Part shown: piece by piece, positions 51,590 to 60,472 of the stretch | How the letters are laid out: every line of letters begins with the position of its first letter | Numbering within the stretch: position 1 is the stretch's first letter | Assembly (NCBI RefSeq): GCF_002355595.1 | Contig: NZ_AP017422.1 | Location: 4,030,001-4,094,000, forward strand | DNA length: 64,000 bases | DNA from: Filimonas lacunae | Lineage (GTDB): Bacteria; Bacteroidota; Bacteroidia; Chitinophagales; Chitinophagaceae | Direction: 5' to 3' | The notes under the pieces: generated by a model | Told to the model about the DNA's origin: nothing | Seen by the model: the letters and a program-made list of their open reading frames with translations, nothing else | Database searches by the model: none | Made by a program: the position numbers and the translations under genes

Positions 51590-52168
51590 CTATTTACGGG
51601 ATTGGTATAAACGGCTTAACGTTTCGCGCGAAACGCCTAAGTAAGCAGCTATCAGGCTTTTAGGCACCAGGTTGTACAACTGCGGGTACAGGTTCATCAA
51701 TTGCTCGTAACGGGCTTTGGCATCGTTGTTCATAAACGACAGCAACCGGTTTTGTGCTGCTACATATCCTTTATTGGTACGCCAGCGGAAAAAGTATTCT
51801 ATAGCATGTATCTCTTTGCAAAGCTTTTCCCTGTCGGCCGATTTCAGGCACAACAGTTCCACATCTGTAATGCAATCCACATCGTAGGTGGCTTTGTTAC
51901 CACTATACATGGCCGCATAATCCGAAGCCCACCAGGTAGCCATGGCAAACTGCAGGATAAACATTTTCAGGTCGTCGTTAATATAGAACGTTTTCAGGCA
52001 ACCCTCCAGCACAAAATATTCACTATCTACCAGGCCACCGGCCGAAATAACCGCCTGCCCTTTTTTATAGGATAAAGGAGTGAAATGGGAATAGACGTAA
52101 TCAAACTGATCATCTGTAAGCGTGATCGTTTTAGTAATATGTTGTTTCAGTATTTCTTTTGCGTTCAT
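51590..52168 (-). CDS. Crp/Fnr-family transcriptional regulator
   Basis: A 192-residue small Crp protein: sensor beta roll about 20-115 ('EYFVLEGCLKTFYINDDL', 'LQFAMATWWASDYAAM') and C-terminal helix-turn-helix 'PKSLIAAYLGVSRETLSRLY'. The start is set at MNAKEILKQ (52168), as in homologues; 14 codons more (MSELKN) are open to 52210. It precedes the YceI-to-NMO operon by 109 bp on the same strand, and is probably its regulator. Effector unknown. Confidence 0.9.
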   Translation of the reverse strand: MNAKEILKQHITKTITLTDDQFDYVYSHFTPLSYKKGQAVISAGGLVDSEYFVLEGCLKTFYINDDLKMFILQFAMATWWASDYAAMYSGNKATYDVDCITDVELLCLKSADREKLCKEIHAIEYFFRWRTNKGYVAAQNRLLSFMNNDAKARYEQLMNLYPQLYNLVPKSLIAAYLGVSRETLSRLYQSRK

Positions 52169-52211
52169 ACAGTTATTCCTGGGCTGATGAGTGTTTTTTA
52201 GCTCCGACATA

Positions 52212-52793
52212 CTATTGCAGCGCCTGCTGTATCAGTTGCAGCCCCTTATCGCTGTACTGCAACGCTAAAGCAGCCTGCCTGCCCGGCTCCGTCATCTTTC
52301 CCCAGGTTTTCTGCAAAATAGCAATCATCTTATCATCCGGTTGGGTAGCAATCAAATCATCATATTGATATTCCAGGAATACCAGGCAAAGCGCATTCTC
52401 CATCGTTTGCACATCAGGATCAGAAGCCAGCCGCTTTTTCAGCACAATTTCAGAAACCCGCTGGATACTATTTTCGTCATAGCCTACAGAACGAAGTATT
52501 TCAGCCGCTTTAACCGCATGAAACTTAGACAAATCATTTTTCCAGGTAAGATAGCCCACCCTTCCTTCCGGATAAGTGTTACGAGGCTTTTCCCAGCGGC
52601 CAATATGCTGGCAGCGGGCAGCCAGTTGGAGTGGCTCACTGGCATGAGGGGATAGTTTCAGCACCCATTCGTACAAGCGAAGGGCATAAAAATATTCCCG
52701 GGCAAACGATTGCCCGTTCCATTCCAACGCTAAGGGGTCTTGTTGGTTATAGGCATCAAAAAGTTCAAAAGCAGTGTTCAGTTGATCCATCAC
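52212..52793 (-). CDS. DUF4202 protein
   Basis: A 193-residue protein of DUF4202. Signature segments are 'LAARCQHIGRWEKPRNTYP', 'FHAVKAAEILRSVGYDENSI' and 'DPDVQTMENALCLVFLEYQY'. The family is helical and resembles HD-domain folds, with conserved His in 'CQHIGRWE'; the function is not established. It is upstream of the Crp gene in the same direction and separated by a few dozen bases, so possibly co-transcribed. Confidence 0.88.
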   Translation of the reverse strand: MMDQLNTAFELFDAYNQQDPLALEWNGQSFAREYFYALRLYEWVLKLSPHASEPLQLAARCQHIGRWEKPRNTYPEGRVGYLTWKNDLSKFHAVKAAEILRSVGYDENSIQRVSEIVLKKRLASDPDVQTMENALCLVFLEYQYDDLIATQPDDKMIAILQKTWGKMTEPGRQAALALQYSDKGLQLIQQALQ

Positions 52794-52890
52794 AGATATT
52801 TTGGCAGATGCAATTTATCTATAAATCCGGCAATAACCACTTTATGCCCTTGGCTGGCTCTTTACGGCAGTTTTCTGTGATACTATCCTT

Positions 52891-53319
52891 TTACAATAAA
52901 GTCAGGATACGGTCTGCCGTTTGCCGCAGTAACTCCTGCTGGCTCACAGACAACCTGCCCGGTTGATGATCCATCACACATATGCTTCCGAGAAAAAGCC
53001 CGGTAGAAGTGATCAATGGCAGGCCCGCATAAAATTGCAACCAGGTGGGCATGCTTTCTTTATACTGCTCTGTACCCGGCAAAGGCCATTGAATATGATT
53101 CAGCATATACAATTCCGGTTCGGTACGGGAAAGAAAAGAATAATACACATCAGACACCTGCACAGAAAAAGCATGCTTACCCCTTACATATTTCAGCCGC
53201 TCTCCCAGTATGGTTAACAAAGCAACCGGCATATCGCATTCAGTTGCCAGAGACTCCAGGCATTGGGTAATTTCTTTATTCCGGCTAAGCTGTAAGCTCA
53301 CTTTAGGTACACCAATCAT
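52891..53319 (-). CDS. GAF-domain protein
   Basis: A 142-residue stand-alone GAF domain: 'CDMPVALLTILGERLKYVRG', then 'FYAGLPLITSTGLFLGSICVMD' in part. GAF domains bind small molecules or sense redox state. There is no output domain attached. The gene has a perfect -7 element at 53339-53346 (minus). Role not known; a partner kinase is not nearby. Confidence 0.88.
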   Translation of the reverse strand: MIGVPKVSLQLSRNKEITQCLESLATECDMPVALLTILGERLKYVRGKHAFSVQVSDVYYSFLSRTEPELYMLNHIQWPLPGTEQYKESMPTWLQFYAGLPLITSTGLFLGSICVMDHQPGRLSVSQQELLRQTADRILTLL

Positions 53320-53338
53320 CTTGCAATTATTTCTTATT

Positions 53339-53346
53339 CAAATGTA
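53339..53346 (-). promoter_or_regulatory. -7 element of the GAF gene
   Basis: The minus strand reads TACATTTG (TAnnTTTG), 19 bp before the ATG at 53319. Confidence 0.55.
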
Positions 53347-53465
53347 GGTCTGTGTATAAACACCGGCCTGATAAAACCCTTAATTGTACCTTAAAGCCAG
53401 CTTAATCTATAGCGTTTTAGCATGGGGCAAACAGGTGGCAGCAAGCCCGTTGAGCTTTGATGACC

Positions 53466-54560
53466 TTACCTGGCAGCCGGTTTCACAGTCAGCAGCTCTT
53501 CCGGCACACCGCCCCATTCTTTGTTCAACCGTTGCGCTTCTTCGCGGGTAATACTCATTACAGTGCCGTGACGTGGCATAAAGTCTTTCGTAAACACTTC
53601 TGGTTGCTCACTGAAATGAAACAAGTCTGTACTTCTTTGAAACTCGTAACGATGGCTCCTGTACATATCATACATCAGCACATACGTATCCGAGTTGTTT
53701 AGTTTGAATATACCGGAACCTTCCACGGCAATATGTTGAGGGGAATAAGCATCCAGGTATCTAAAATCTTCTACCCAGGGGCCTTGTAAACTTTTGGAAG
53801 TAGCCTGCTGTATACCATTCTGAACCTCTTTTCCATTTTCACCCTTGGTATTGCCTTTATAAAAGAAATGATAAATGCCATCTTTATAAATAATATCGCC
53901 ATCAATAGCGCTATACTTAGGCACAAAGAACAGCTTAGGTGTATCCTCAAAACCGGTGAAGTCTTTATTGGCATAGGCTGCATAAAAGTTCAAGGCAGCA
54001 CTGTCTTTAAAACGAACGGTAAAATACACCAGGTATTTGCCCACTGCAGAATCATAAATCGTTTGCGGCGCCCACACCCATTTAATGTTAGGGAAAGCCT
54101 GCGGATATTGTTTTTCCAGGTCAATAACACTATGCTTCCAATGCAACAGATCATCTGAATGCAACAGCACCATACCGGGATTATATTCCCATCCGTTCTT
54201 TACCGTACACATATCCGTGGCTACCATGTAAAACTGTTTGCCATCATTACCGCGCAGAATATGCGGATCGCGAATGCCACCGGTGTTGGATATATCCGCA
54301 GAAGCAAGTACCGGCTCGTTTTGATTCAATGCCTTCCAGTTAATACCATCTGCACTTACTGCAAAACGTAGCTGCTCCTGTAAAGTTTTAGGGCCGGAAC
54401 CTTCAAAATAGGCAAACAGGTAACCTTCGTATAGCGGGGCTTTTTTATTCGCATGCGCCTGTGTAGGTTTGGATTTACGGGTTTGAGCTATTAAAGCAAA
54501 AGGCAACATGGCAATAACCAGCATACCTGTCAATATAGCAGCGTAACTCTTTCTATTCAT
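53466..54560 (-). CDS. Secreted GH43-like family glycosidase
   Basis: A 364-residue exported enzyme (signal peptide to about residue 26, 'ALIAQ'). Five-bladed propeller features are 'NTGGIRDPHILRG' with general base D98, 'WVWAPQTIYD' (162-170), 'YSAIDGDIIYKDG' (216-228), and 'HIAVEGSGIFKL' with general acid E280. GH43 enzymes remove arabinose or xylose, or cut arabinan. It is second of two genes, 6 bp after the gene at 54567-55199. Confidence 0.85.
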   Translation of the reverse strand: MNRKSYAAILTGMLVIAMLPFALIAQTRKSKPTQAHANKKAPLYEGYLFAYFEGSGPKTLQEQLRFAVSADGINWKALNQNEPVLASADISNTGGIRDPHILRGNDGKQFYMVATDMCTVKNGWEYNPGMVLLHSDDLLHWKHSVIDLEKQYPQAFPNIKWVWAPQTIYDSAVGKYLVYFTVRFKDSAALNFYAAYANKDFTGFEDTPKLFFVPKYSAIDGDIIYKDGIYHFFYKGNTKGENGKEVQNGIQQATSKSLQGPWVEDFRYLDAYSPQHIAVEGSGIFKLNNSDTYVLMYDMYRSHRYEFQRSTDLFHFSEQPEVFTKDFMPRHGTVMSITREEAQRLNKEWGGVPEELLTVKPAAR

Positions 54561-54566
54561 ATTGGA

Positions 54567-55199
54567 TTATATAAAGTCTTCTACTTTACCGTTAACAATA
54601 GTCATTTGATAAGGATCGGGATATTGACCACTACTTAACACATCCCATTTCTGCTGTCCTTCCAATACGAGCAAAGGAGCAATTTTACTACCATAAGTAT
54701 ATATCTCCAGTAACAGCACTTCATTATATAAACCCCGCGCTTCTACAATATCAAACTGATCGTTGGGAAATTGACTATTCGGGTAAAACTCCTGCCCGCC
54801 AAAAGACAACACCTTATCCTCTTCCAGCTGAAAAAGATAAAAAACACCTTCGTCTTCCTGCTCTTTCAGTTCATAGTATTTATCAGCACGTACCGATACT
54901 ACTGTTACCCTGTTGTTACTTTTCAGATATTCAATGCTTTTATTGGCCTTCCGCAATGCACCGTAATCTTTACCAGCCACCCACACACCTATGCCTATAT
55001 ATAGCACCACTGTAGTGCCAAGCAAATACACCTCATTCCTGTTTTTCATCCAGAAAAATACAATACCGCCTATTACCAACGCAAGTGATATCCATACCCA
55101 CAGGAAACGCACCATCCTGCGCAGCAGTCTGTTATTGTGCTGCAATTTGTCGTCCAGTGTCTTTAATTCTTTTTCTTCTAAAGCTCTTTCCAATTTCAC
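54567..55199 (-). CDS. Uncharacterised membrane protein, GTG start
   Basis: A 210-residue protein with two neighbouring transmembrane helices (about 33-51 and 57-76) after a charged helical N-terminus, and a C-terminal soluble beta-rich domain. It reads as an inner membrane protein with a cytoplasmic domain. Not recognised. The start appears to be GTG at 55199; there is no ATG in frame upstream before a stop. It precedes the GH43 gene by 6 bp; a functional link is not evident. Confidence 0.65.
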   Translation of the reverse strand: MKLERALEEKELKTLDDKLQHNNRLLRRMVRFLWVWISLALVIGGIVFFWMKNRNEVYLLGTTVVLYIGIGVWVAGKDYGALRKANKSIEYLKSNNRVTVVSVRADKYYELKEQEDEGVFYLFQLEEDKVLSFGGQEFYPNSQFPNDQFDIVEARGLYNEVLLLEIYTYGSKIAPLLVLEGQQKWDVLSSGQYPDPYQMTIVNGKVEDFI

Positions 55200-55573
55200 G
55201 GTGGGATGTTTATAATAAAATAATCCTTATATCAAACCAGACCAATGCGAATAGTCACTTAAAACCAGCTCATTATAACATACTTTTTTCTTACAATTGT
55301 AAAAAACGGCAAATTATTCTTCATAAAATACTCCTTTTTACCTTTTTCGTGTATCTTCGAAATAATCGAACCCGCCAAGCTACCCGTTAGATCAGCTTCC
55401 TCAGGCGGATCTTTTTTATATATACCCTAAGCTGGTTACTTATACAAAACCAGCGTTTACAACTCCCCAACTAAATAAGCCTGAAATTCTATTCAGGTAA
55501 GAATAAAACTTCAGGCTCATATTGTATCAAACTCTTTTATGCTTCTTGATAACAGAGCAGATTGTTTAATTTT
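55200..55573. other. 374-bp AT-rich gap without a gene
   Basis: No reading frame with coding character. It holds an 8-bp inverted repeat AGCCTGAA (55478-55485) and TTCAGGCT (55510-55517) and a stretch near 55350-55425 that could form a weak hairpin before a T-run (CCCGCC, GGCGG). It contains the promoter of 54567-55199 and the end of the ABC permease transcript. Confidence 0.5.
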
Positions 55574-57952
55574 CTACTCCGCTTTCAAACTCTTCACCGG
55601 GTTAGCAACAGCTGCTTTTACCGCTTTTGTGCAAATGGTAATAAGCGCAATACCAAAGGTGACCAATGCAGCCAATGCAAACACCCACCAGCTTAACGTG
55701 GTTTTATAGGCAAAGTTTTGCAGCCACGTACTCATGGCCCAGTAAGCTACCGGGATAGCAATAGCGGTAGCAATGATTACGGGACGTAACAAGTCTTTAG
55801 ATAATAACACCACAATACTTTGTACGGAGGAGCCTAATACCTTGCGAACGCCTATTTCCTTAAAGCGTCTGACAGTGGAGAAGGAGGCAATACCAAACAG
55901 GCCCAGGCAGGCCACGAAAATGGCCATTACAGAAAATATCAGTAGTATGGTTTGCTGACGTATGTCTTTTTTATACAGCTGGTCGAATTGCTGGTCTAAA
56001 AAGCTATATTCAAAAGGATAAGACGCAGCCACCTGTTTATACACTTTTCCTACCAGGGTTACATCTGCCTGCAGGTTGCCCGGCTTTAGTTTAATGGCCA
56101 CCACCCTTCTGTCCGGATAGTAAGCAATCACCAGCGGTTCAATGGCACTTTTGAGTGATTGAAAGTTAAAATCATCCACCACCCCCACTATCCTGCGACG
56201 GCTGCTATCCAGTACGGTGTTTTGTATCCATTTGCCAATGGCCTGTTCAGGTGTCCATCCCAGCCTGGCAACAGCCGTTTTATTGACCATGGCTGCATCT
56301 GTGGAATCCGTAGGAAAAGAAGCAGACAAACTTCTTCCCGCAATCACTTTCAGCCCCAATGTTTTCACTAATTCAAAATCGGCAAACTCTGTACGGGCGC
56401 TCCATTTTTCGGCATGTGCTTCTACATTAAATGCATGCACGTCAAAATAGCCACCTGGCTCACCCGACATCAACGAAACGGACTGCACACGCTCTTCTTT
56501 CTGTAGCTCATTTTTAAAAGTCAGCACATGCTGGTAAATATCCTCATTATCTACACGCACCAGCATGGTTTGTTCCTGGTTATACCCCAGCTGCCTGTTT
56601 TTTACATAGTTCATTTGCCGGGTGATGATAAAGGTGCCAATCATCAGCATTACCGAAATACAAAACTGCACCCCTACCAGCAATTGACGAAAGGCGGCGC
56701 CGCTTTTTCCTATACGCAGCTTTCCCTTCAACGCTTCCACAGGCAGAAAGCGTGATAAGAAAAAGGCAGGATAACAACCCGCTAAAAAACCCACCACCAC
56801 AATAACACCCGCCAGGAAAAGATAGATAGGCCAGGTGGTCCACGATACCAGCAAAGTGTAGCCGAGTAACTGGTTATACCACGGCATTACCAGCAACAAT
56901 AGCCCTACAGCCAGTATACACGAGATAAGCGTAAGCAATACCGATTCACCAATGAACTGCCCTATGATATTATTGCGTAAAGCACCTAACACCTTACGCA
57001 GCCCTACTTCTTTAGAACGTTCTGCAGCACGTATAGTAGAAAGGTTAATGAAATTAATGCAGGCAATAAGCAATATCAGAATGGCAATAGACAGAAATAT
57101 ATACACGGTCTTTTTGTCGCCGTGTTTAATATGGTCAAAAGTAGTATTACCAAAATACACCTCCCGCAACGGAACCAGTGAAAGAACAAAATGAAACCCA
57201 TATTCACGCATTTCACTGCCCATGTATTTTTCCATGAATGCCGGAAACTGCTTTTCCAGTTGTGCCGGTGTTATATTCGGAGCCAGTTTTACATAGGTGT
57301 AAAGACCGTTATTAATCCACTTAGTCATCCAGGTGGCATTCTTCATTAAATCTAAAGACGCTACCACATCAAATTCCAGATGCGAATTGGCCGCAACATC
57401 CTTGGCTATACCCGATACGGTTAAGGGAATATCTTTTTCCAGCAAAATAGTTTTACCCATAGCATTGTCTATGCTGCCAAAGTATTTTTTAGCTGTAGAG
57501 GCGGTTAACACTACATTATGAGGATTTTGCAGCACCGTTTTCGGATCGCCTTTCAATAAGGGAAAAGAAAAGAAAGTAAAGAAATTGCCATCCACATCTA
57601 AAACCTTCTTTTCATTGTAAGACTGTGTTCCGATAGTAATCAGGTTATTATTCTCATTAATACGCACTGCACTTTCTATCTGGCCCTGGAAATCATTCAG
57701 CAATGCGCCCCTGTACGGACCTGATAAATAAGCAGCAGATTTCACCTGCCCATCTGCTTTCATATTACGCAAGACACGGTATATACGATCACCCTCCTTA
57801 TGAAAGTTATCAAAACTGAATTCGTTGATGATAAAAAGGAAGATCAGCAAACAGGTGGTGATGCCTATAGTAAGGCCCAGGATATTGATAAATGAAAAGA
57901 CAACATTCTTTTTCAGATTGCGCCAGGCAATGGTAATGTAGTTCTTAAACAT
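55574..57952 (-). CDS. MacB/FtsX-type ABC transporter permease
   Basis: A 792-residue permease with two repeats of the MacB periplasmic core and FtsX membrane parts: helix about 20-40, soluble domain about 50-270, three helices about 285-400, a second soluble domain about 440-640, three helices about 670-780. 'TIAWRNLKKNVVFSFINILG' opens it, and 'ERSKEVGLRKVLGALRNNII' and 'RFKEIGVRKVLGSS' are the FtsX repeats. Such double permeases pair with LolD-type ATPases for lipoprotein or toxin export. No ATPase gene is adjacent. The start is set at MFKNYITIA (57952), nine codons inside the longest frame. Confidence 0.92.
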   Translation of the reverse strand: MFKNYITIAWRNLKKNVVFSFINILGLTIGITTCLLIFLFIINEFSFDNFHKEGDRIYRVLRNMKADGQVKSAAYLSGPYRGALLNDFQGQIESAVRINENNNLITIGTQSYNEKKVLDVDGNFFTFFSFPLLKGDPKTVLQNPHNVVLTASTAKKYFGSIDNAMGKTILLEKDIPLTVSGIAKDVAANSHLEFDVVASLDLMKNATWMTKWINNGLYTYVKLAPNITPAQLEKQFPAFMEKYMGSEMREYGFHFVLSLVPLREVYFGNTTFDHIKHGDKKTVYIFLSIAILILLIACINFINLSTIRAAERSKEVGLRKVLGALRNNIIGQFIGESVLLTLISCILAVGLLLLVMPWYNQLLGYTLLVSWTTWPIYLFLAGVIVVVGFLAGCYPAFFLSRFLPVEALKGKLRIGKSGAAFRQLLVGVQFCISVMLMIGTFIITRQMNYVKNRQLGYNQEQTMLVRVDNEDIYQHVLTFKNELQKEERVQSVSLMSGEPGGYFDVHAFNVEAHAEKWSARTEFADFELVKTLGLKVIAGRSLSASFPTDSTDAAMVNKTAVARLGWTPEQAIGKWIQNTVLDSSRRRIVGVVDDFNFQSLKSAIEPLVIAYYPDRRVVAIKLKPGNLQADVTLVGKVYKQVAASYPFEYSFLDQQFDQLYKKDIRQQTILLIFSVMAIFVACLGLFGIASFSTVRRFKEIGVRKVLGSSVQSIVVLLSKDLLRPVIIATAIAIPVAYWAMSTWLQNFAYKTTLSWWVFALAALVTFGIALITICTKAVKAAVANPVKSLKAE

Positions 57953-58174
57953 AAGCCTTGTTAATATAGGCCCAAACATTCAACAATAATGCTCAACACA
58001 TAAACAATTAAAAATAAATCACTTACCCCAATTTCTCCGGAAACCAACCTGTTCATTATTGAACAAAAGTGTACGAATTTGTTACAATAGCCCCTTTTAC
58101 CCGGCACCAGACATGAACCATACAACAAACCAAATTTGAGCTGTTGAACAAACCAGCCACTTCGTTTTTGGTGG

Positions 58175-58182
58175 CAACTTTG
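58175..58182 (+). promoter_or_regulatory. -7-like element of an SDR gene
   Basis: CAACTTTG on the plus strand, one base off TAnnTTTG, 21 bp before the ATG at 58204. The surrounding 'CAACTTTGTGCTATC' recurs before several other genes of this window. Confidence 0.4.
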
Positions 58183-58203
58183 TGCTATCAAAAACAAAAT
58201 ACT

Positions 58204-59097
58204 ATGAATAAGGTTTGGTTTATCACAGGAAGCGCCAGAGGATTAGGCAGAAGCATTACAGAAGCCGTATTAGCCAGCGGGGATAACGTAGCCGCTACCG
58301 CCCGCAACACCGATCAGTTAAACGACCTGGTACAGCAATACCCGGCACAAATACTGGCCCTGCCACTGGATGTAAATAACAAACAACAGATAGAAGCGGC
58401 AGTAGCACAAACCGTACAACATTTTGGCCGCATTGATGTGCTGGTGAACAATGCTGGCTTTGGCATTACAGGCGCTGCAGAAGCCTTTACCGATGAACAG
58501 GTAAGCAGCCAGCTGAGCGTGAACCTGTATGCTCCTATTGAAATTACCCGTGTAGTATTACCCTATATGCGCAAACAACGTTCCGGACGTATTTTACAAA
58601 TCAGCTCCATTGGCGGCCGCGTAGGCAATGCCGGGCTGAGTATTTACCAGGCGGCTAAATTTGGGTTATCCGGTTTTTCAGAAGTATTGCGTAAAGAAGT
58701 AGCGCACCTGGGCATACATGTTACCGCAGTAGAACCCGGCGGTTTCCGTACAGATTGGGCAGGCGCTTCTATGACCTTTGCCCCGGATGTGGAAGGTTAC
58801 GAGCAAAGCATTGGCGTGGTAAAAAACTTTTTAAGCTCCGGCACTTTTGTACCCGTGGGCGACCCGGCCAAAGCCGCCAAAGTGATGGTAGAACTGGCTA
58901 ATCACCCGCAACCTCCCGTTCACCTGGTGTTAGGCAGCGAAGCAGCAGGCATACTGGAAAAAGCAGATGAAGCCCGTAAAGCAGAATTCCTGGAATGGCT
59001 GCCCGTAACACTATCTACCGACCATAGCGATGCGATAAAATTTCACGAAACCGAAGAAGGCAAACAATATTTGAAGATAAAAGGTATTGAACTGTAA
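58204..59097 (+). CDS. Short-chain dehydrogenase/reductase paired with AraC regulator
   Basis: A 297-residue SDR. Cofactor motif 'FITGSARGLGRSITEAV' (6-22), 'LVNNAGFGITGA', catalytic Ser in 'QISSIGGRVG', Y-x-x-x-K as 'YQAAKFG', and a long helical C-terminal part that is typical of the SDR group next to AraC regulators. The start is set at MNKVWFIT (58204), since the open frame 20 codons upstream covers the promoter. It is followed by a hairpin terminator and the AraC gene at 59237. The substrate is unknown. Confidence 0.9.
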   Translation: MNKVWFITGSARGLGRSITEAVLASGDNVAATARNTDQLNDLVQQYPAQILALPLDVNNKQQIEAAVAQTVQHFGRIDVLVNNAGFGITGAAEAFTDEQVSSQLSVNLYAPIEITRVVLPYMRKQRSGRILQISSIGGRVGNAGLSIYQAAKFGLSGFSEVLRKEVAHLGIHVTAVEPGGFRTDWAGASMTFAPDVEGYEQSIGVVKNFLSSGTFVPVGDPAKAAKVMVELANHPQPPVHLVLGSEAAGILEKADEARKAEFLEWLPVTLSTDHSDAIKFHETEEGKQYLKIKGIEL

Positions 59098-59165
59098 GCA
59101 GGGCCAACACAGCAGAATATTCTTCATACCCTTATTATTTCCGGTAAAAACCGGTGCTTTTATAC

Positions 59166-59206
59166 AAAGTATAAAGTCCACGCACCAAGGCGGACTTTAT
59201 ACTTTT
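59166..59206 (+). terminator. Hairpin terminator after the SDR gene
   Basis: AAAGTATAAAGTCC (59166-59179) and GGACTTTATACTTT (59192-59205) pair perfectly over 14 bp, with a 12-nt loop and a T-run. Confidence 0.85.
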
Positions 59207-59222
59207 CCCCATGTGAATTCAA

Positions 59223-59230
59223 TACATTTG
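59223..59230 (+). promoter_or_regulatory. -7 element of the AraC gene
   Basis: TACATTTG matches TAnnTTTG and lies only 6 bp before the ATG at 59237. The transcript would be almost leaderless. Confidence 0.5.
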
Positions 59231-59236
59231 TACAAG

Positions 59237-60064
59237 ATGACTCCAGATAAAGTATCCACCTCTTCAACAGGCATAGTATACTCCTGCTATCACAATATTA
59301 GCCGGGAGGGTGAACACTTTGTGCCTGAACAAACACTGAGTTACCTGGCAGCTGGTTCATTGGTGTTAAACGACGGCAAAAAGGCCTACAACGCTGCTGC
59401 CGGCTCATTGCGGTTCATCAAAAGAAACCAGCTATTGAAATTTGTAAAGCATCCTCCGGAAAAACAGGAATTTCAATCGCTCAGCATTTACCTGGACCAG
59501 GAAACATTAAAAGAGTTCAGTAAAGAGTATGGCATTACTGCTGCTGAAAAACAAAGCCAGCAATCCATCTTTGATATCAAGCCCACTCCGCTGATAAAAA
59601 GCTACCTGCACTCCTTACTGGAATACCAGCAGGTAAACGGCTTTACCAATCCTGCACTGACTAAGCTAAAGCAGAAAGAAGCTTTACTGCTGATACTGGA
59701 GGTGCAGCCGGATTTGAAGAACATCCTGTTTGATTTTGCCGAACCGTATAAGATAGACCTGGAATCGTTCATGCAAAAGAATTATCACTTTAATGTACGA
59801 CTGGAAAGGTTTGCTTATCTCACCGGCAGAAGTCTTGCCACTTTCAAAAGAGATTTTCAAAAAATATTCGGCACCTCACCCCGCCATTGGTTACAACAAA
59901 AACGGCTGGACCAGGCCCGCTATCTGATACAGGAAAAAGGACAAACAGCTTCTAATATTTATCTTGATCTGGGCTTTGAAAACCTATCGCATTTTTCCTA
60001 CGCTTTTAAAAATGTATTCGGCGTTTCTCCTACAGAGCTCAGTCCTGCCATACGTGGTAAATAA
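59237..60064 (+). CDS. AraC-family transcriptional regulator
   Basis: A 275-residue protein with an N-terminal sensory part (about 1-165, 'EGEHFVPEQTLSYLAAGSL') and a C-terminal AraC double helix-turn-helix ('RLERFAYLTGRSLATFKRDF' and 'ASNIYLDLGFENLSHFSYAF'). The start is set at MTPDKVST (59237); an open frame extends 50 codons upstream but covers a terminator and promoter. It follows an SDR gene and is likely its regulator, a common pairing. The ligand is unknown. Confidence 0.9.
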   Translation: MTPDKVSTSSTGIVYSCYHNISREGEHFVPEQTLSYLAAGSLVLNDGKKAYNAAAGSLRFIKRNQLLKFVKHPPEKQEFQSLSIYLDQETLKEFSKEYGITAAEKQSQQSIFDIKPTPLIKSYLHSLLEYQQVNGFTNPALTKLKQKEALLLILEVQPDLKNILFDFAEPYKIDLESFMQKNYHFNVRLERFAYLTGRSLATFKRDFQKIFGTSPRHWLQQKRLDQARYLIQEKGQTASNIYLDLGFENLSHFSYAFKNVFGVSPTELSPAIRGK

Positions 60065-60129
60065 CCCCTGCGTTTGATTTATGCAAGCATCTGTTGCGTA
60101 TTTGTAATTTACCTCATTCAAAGGTTGCG

Positions 60130-60137
60130 CAATTTTG
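60130..60137 (+). promoter_or_regulatory. -7-like element of the Atu4866-family gene
   Basis: CAATTTTG on the plus strand (one base off consensus), with TTTG at 60101-60104 as a possible -33, 25 bp before it. The ATG at 60163 is 25 bp downstream. Confidence 0.4.
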
Positions 60138-60162
60138 TGTTATCCAAAAACACAATTCACTT

Positions 60163-60408
60163 ATGGACAATCAAAAATATGAAGGCATGTGGGTAACTTC
60201 TGACGGCTATATCCGACAGGAGCTTTTATCCAACAACAGGTACGACGAAGCACGCGGCAACAAACAAAGTGCCTATACCGGCAGGTATGAGATCAAGGGT
60301 ACATATATATACTATTGGGATGATACCGGCTTTACTGCCGATGGAACATTTGTAGATGACAACACCCTGCACCACGGTGGCTATATTTTCTACAGGGAAT
60401 TATCATAA
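60163..60408 (+). CDS. Atu4866-family small protein
   Basis: An 81-residue protein, start at MDNQKYEGMW. The sequence matches the Atu4866 family (PF11512): 'GMWVTSDGYIRQELLSNNRY', 'RGNKQSAYTGRYEIKG' and 'DTGFTADGTFVDDNTLHHGG'. The family is a small lipocalin-like barrel, known mostly from alphaproteobacteria, of unknown function. It is a single gene with its own promoter and terminator. The upstream 23 open codons are excluded because they cover the promoter. Confidence 0.88.
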   Translation: MDNQKYEGMWVTSDGYIRQELLSNNRYDEARGNKQSAYTGRYEIKGTYIYYWDDTGFTADGTFVDDNTLHHGGYIFYRELS

Positions 60409-60424
60409 GGTACGGGAGAAAAAA

Positions 60425-60452
60425 AACAGGTCAATGTTACCATTGACCTGTT
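60425..60452. terminator. Bidirectional hairpin terminator
   Basis: AACAGGTCAATG and CATTGACCTGTT pair perfectly over 12 bp with a 4-nt loop, between convergent genes ending at 60408 and 60473. The A-run on the left supports termination of the minus-strand gene. Confidence 0.85.
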
Positions 60453-60472
60453 GCAAACGATGTGATGTATAT

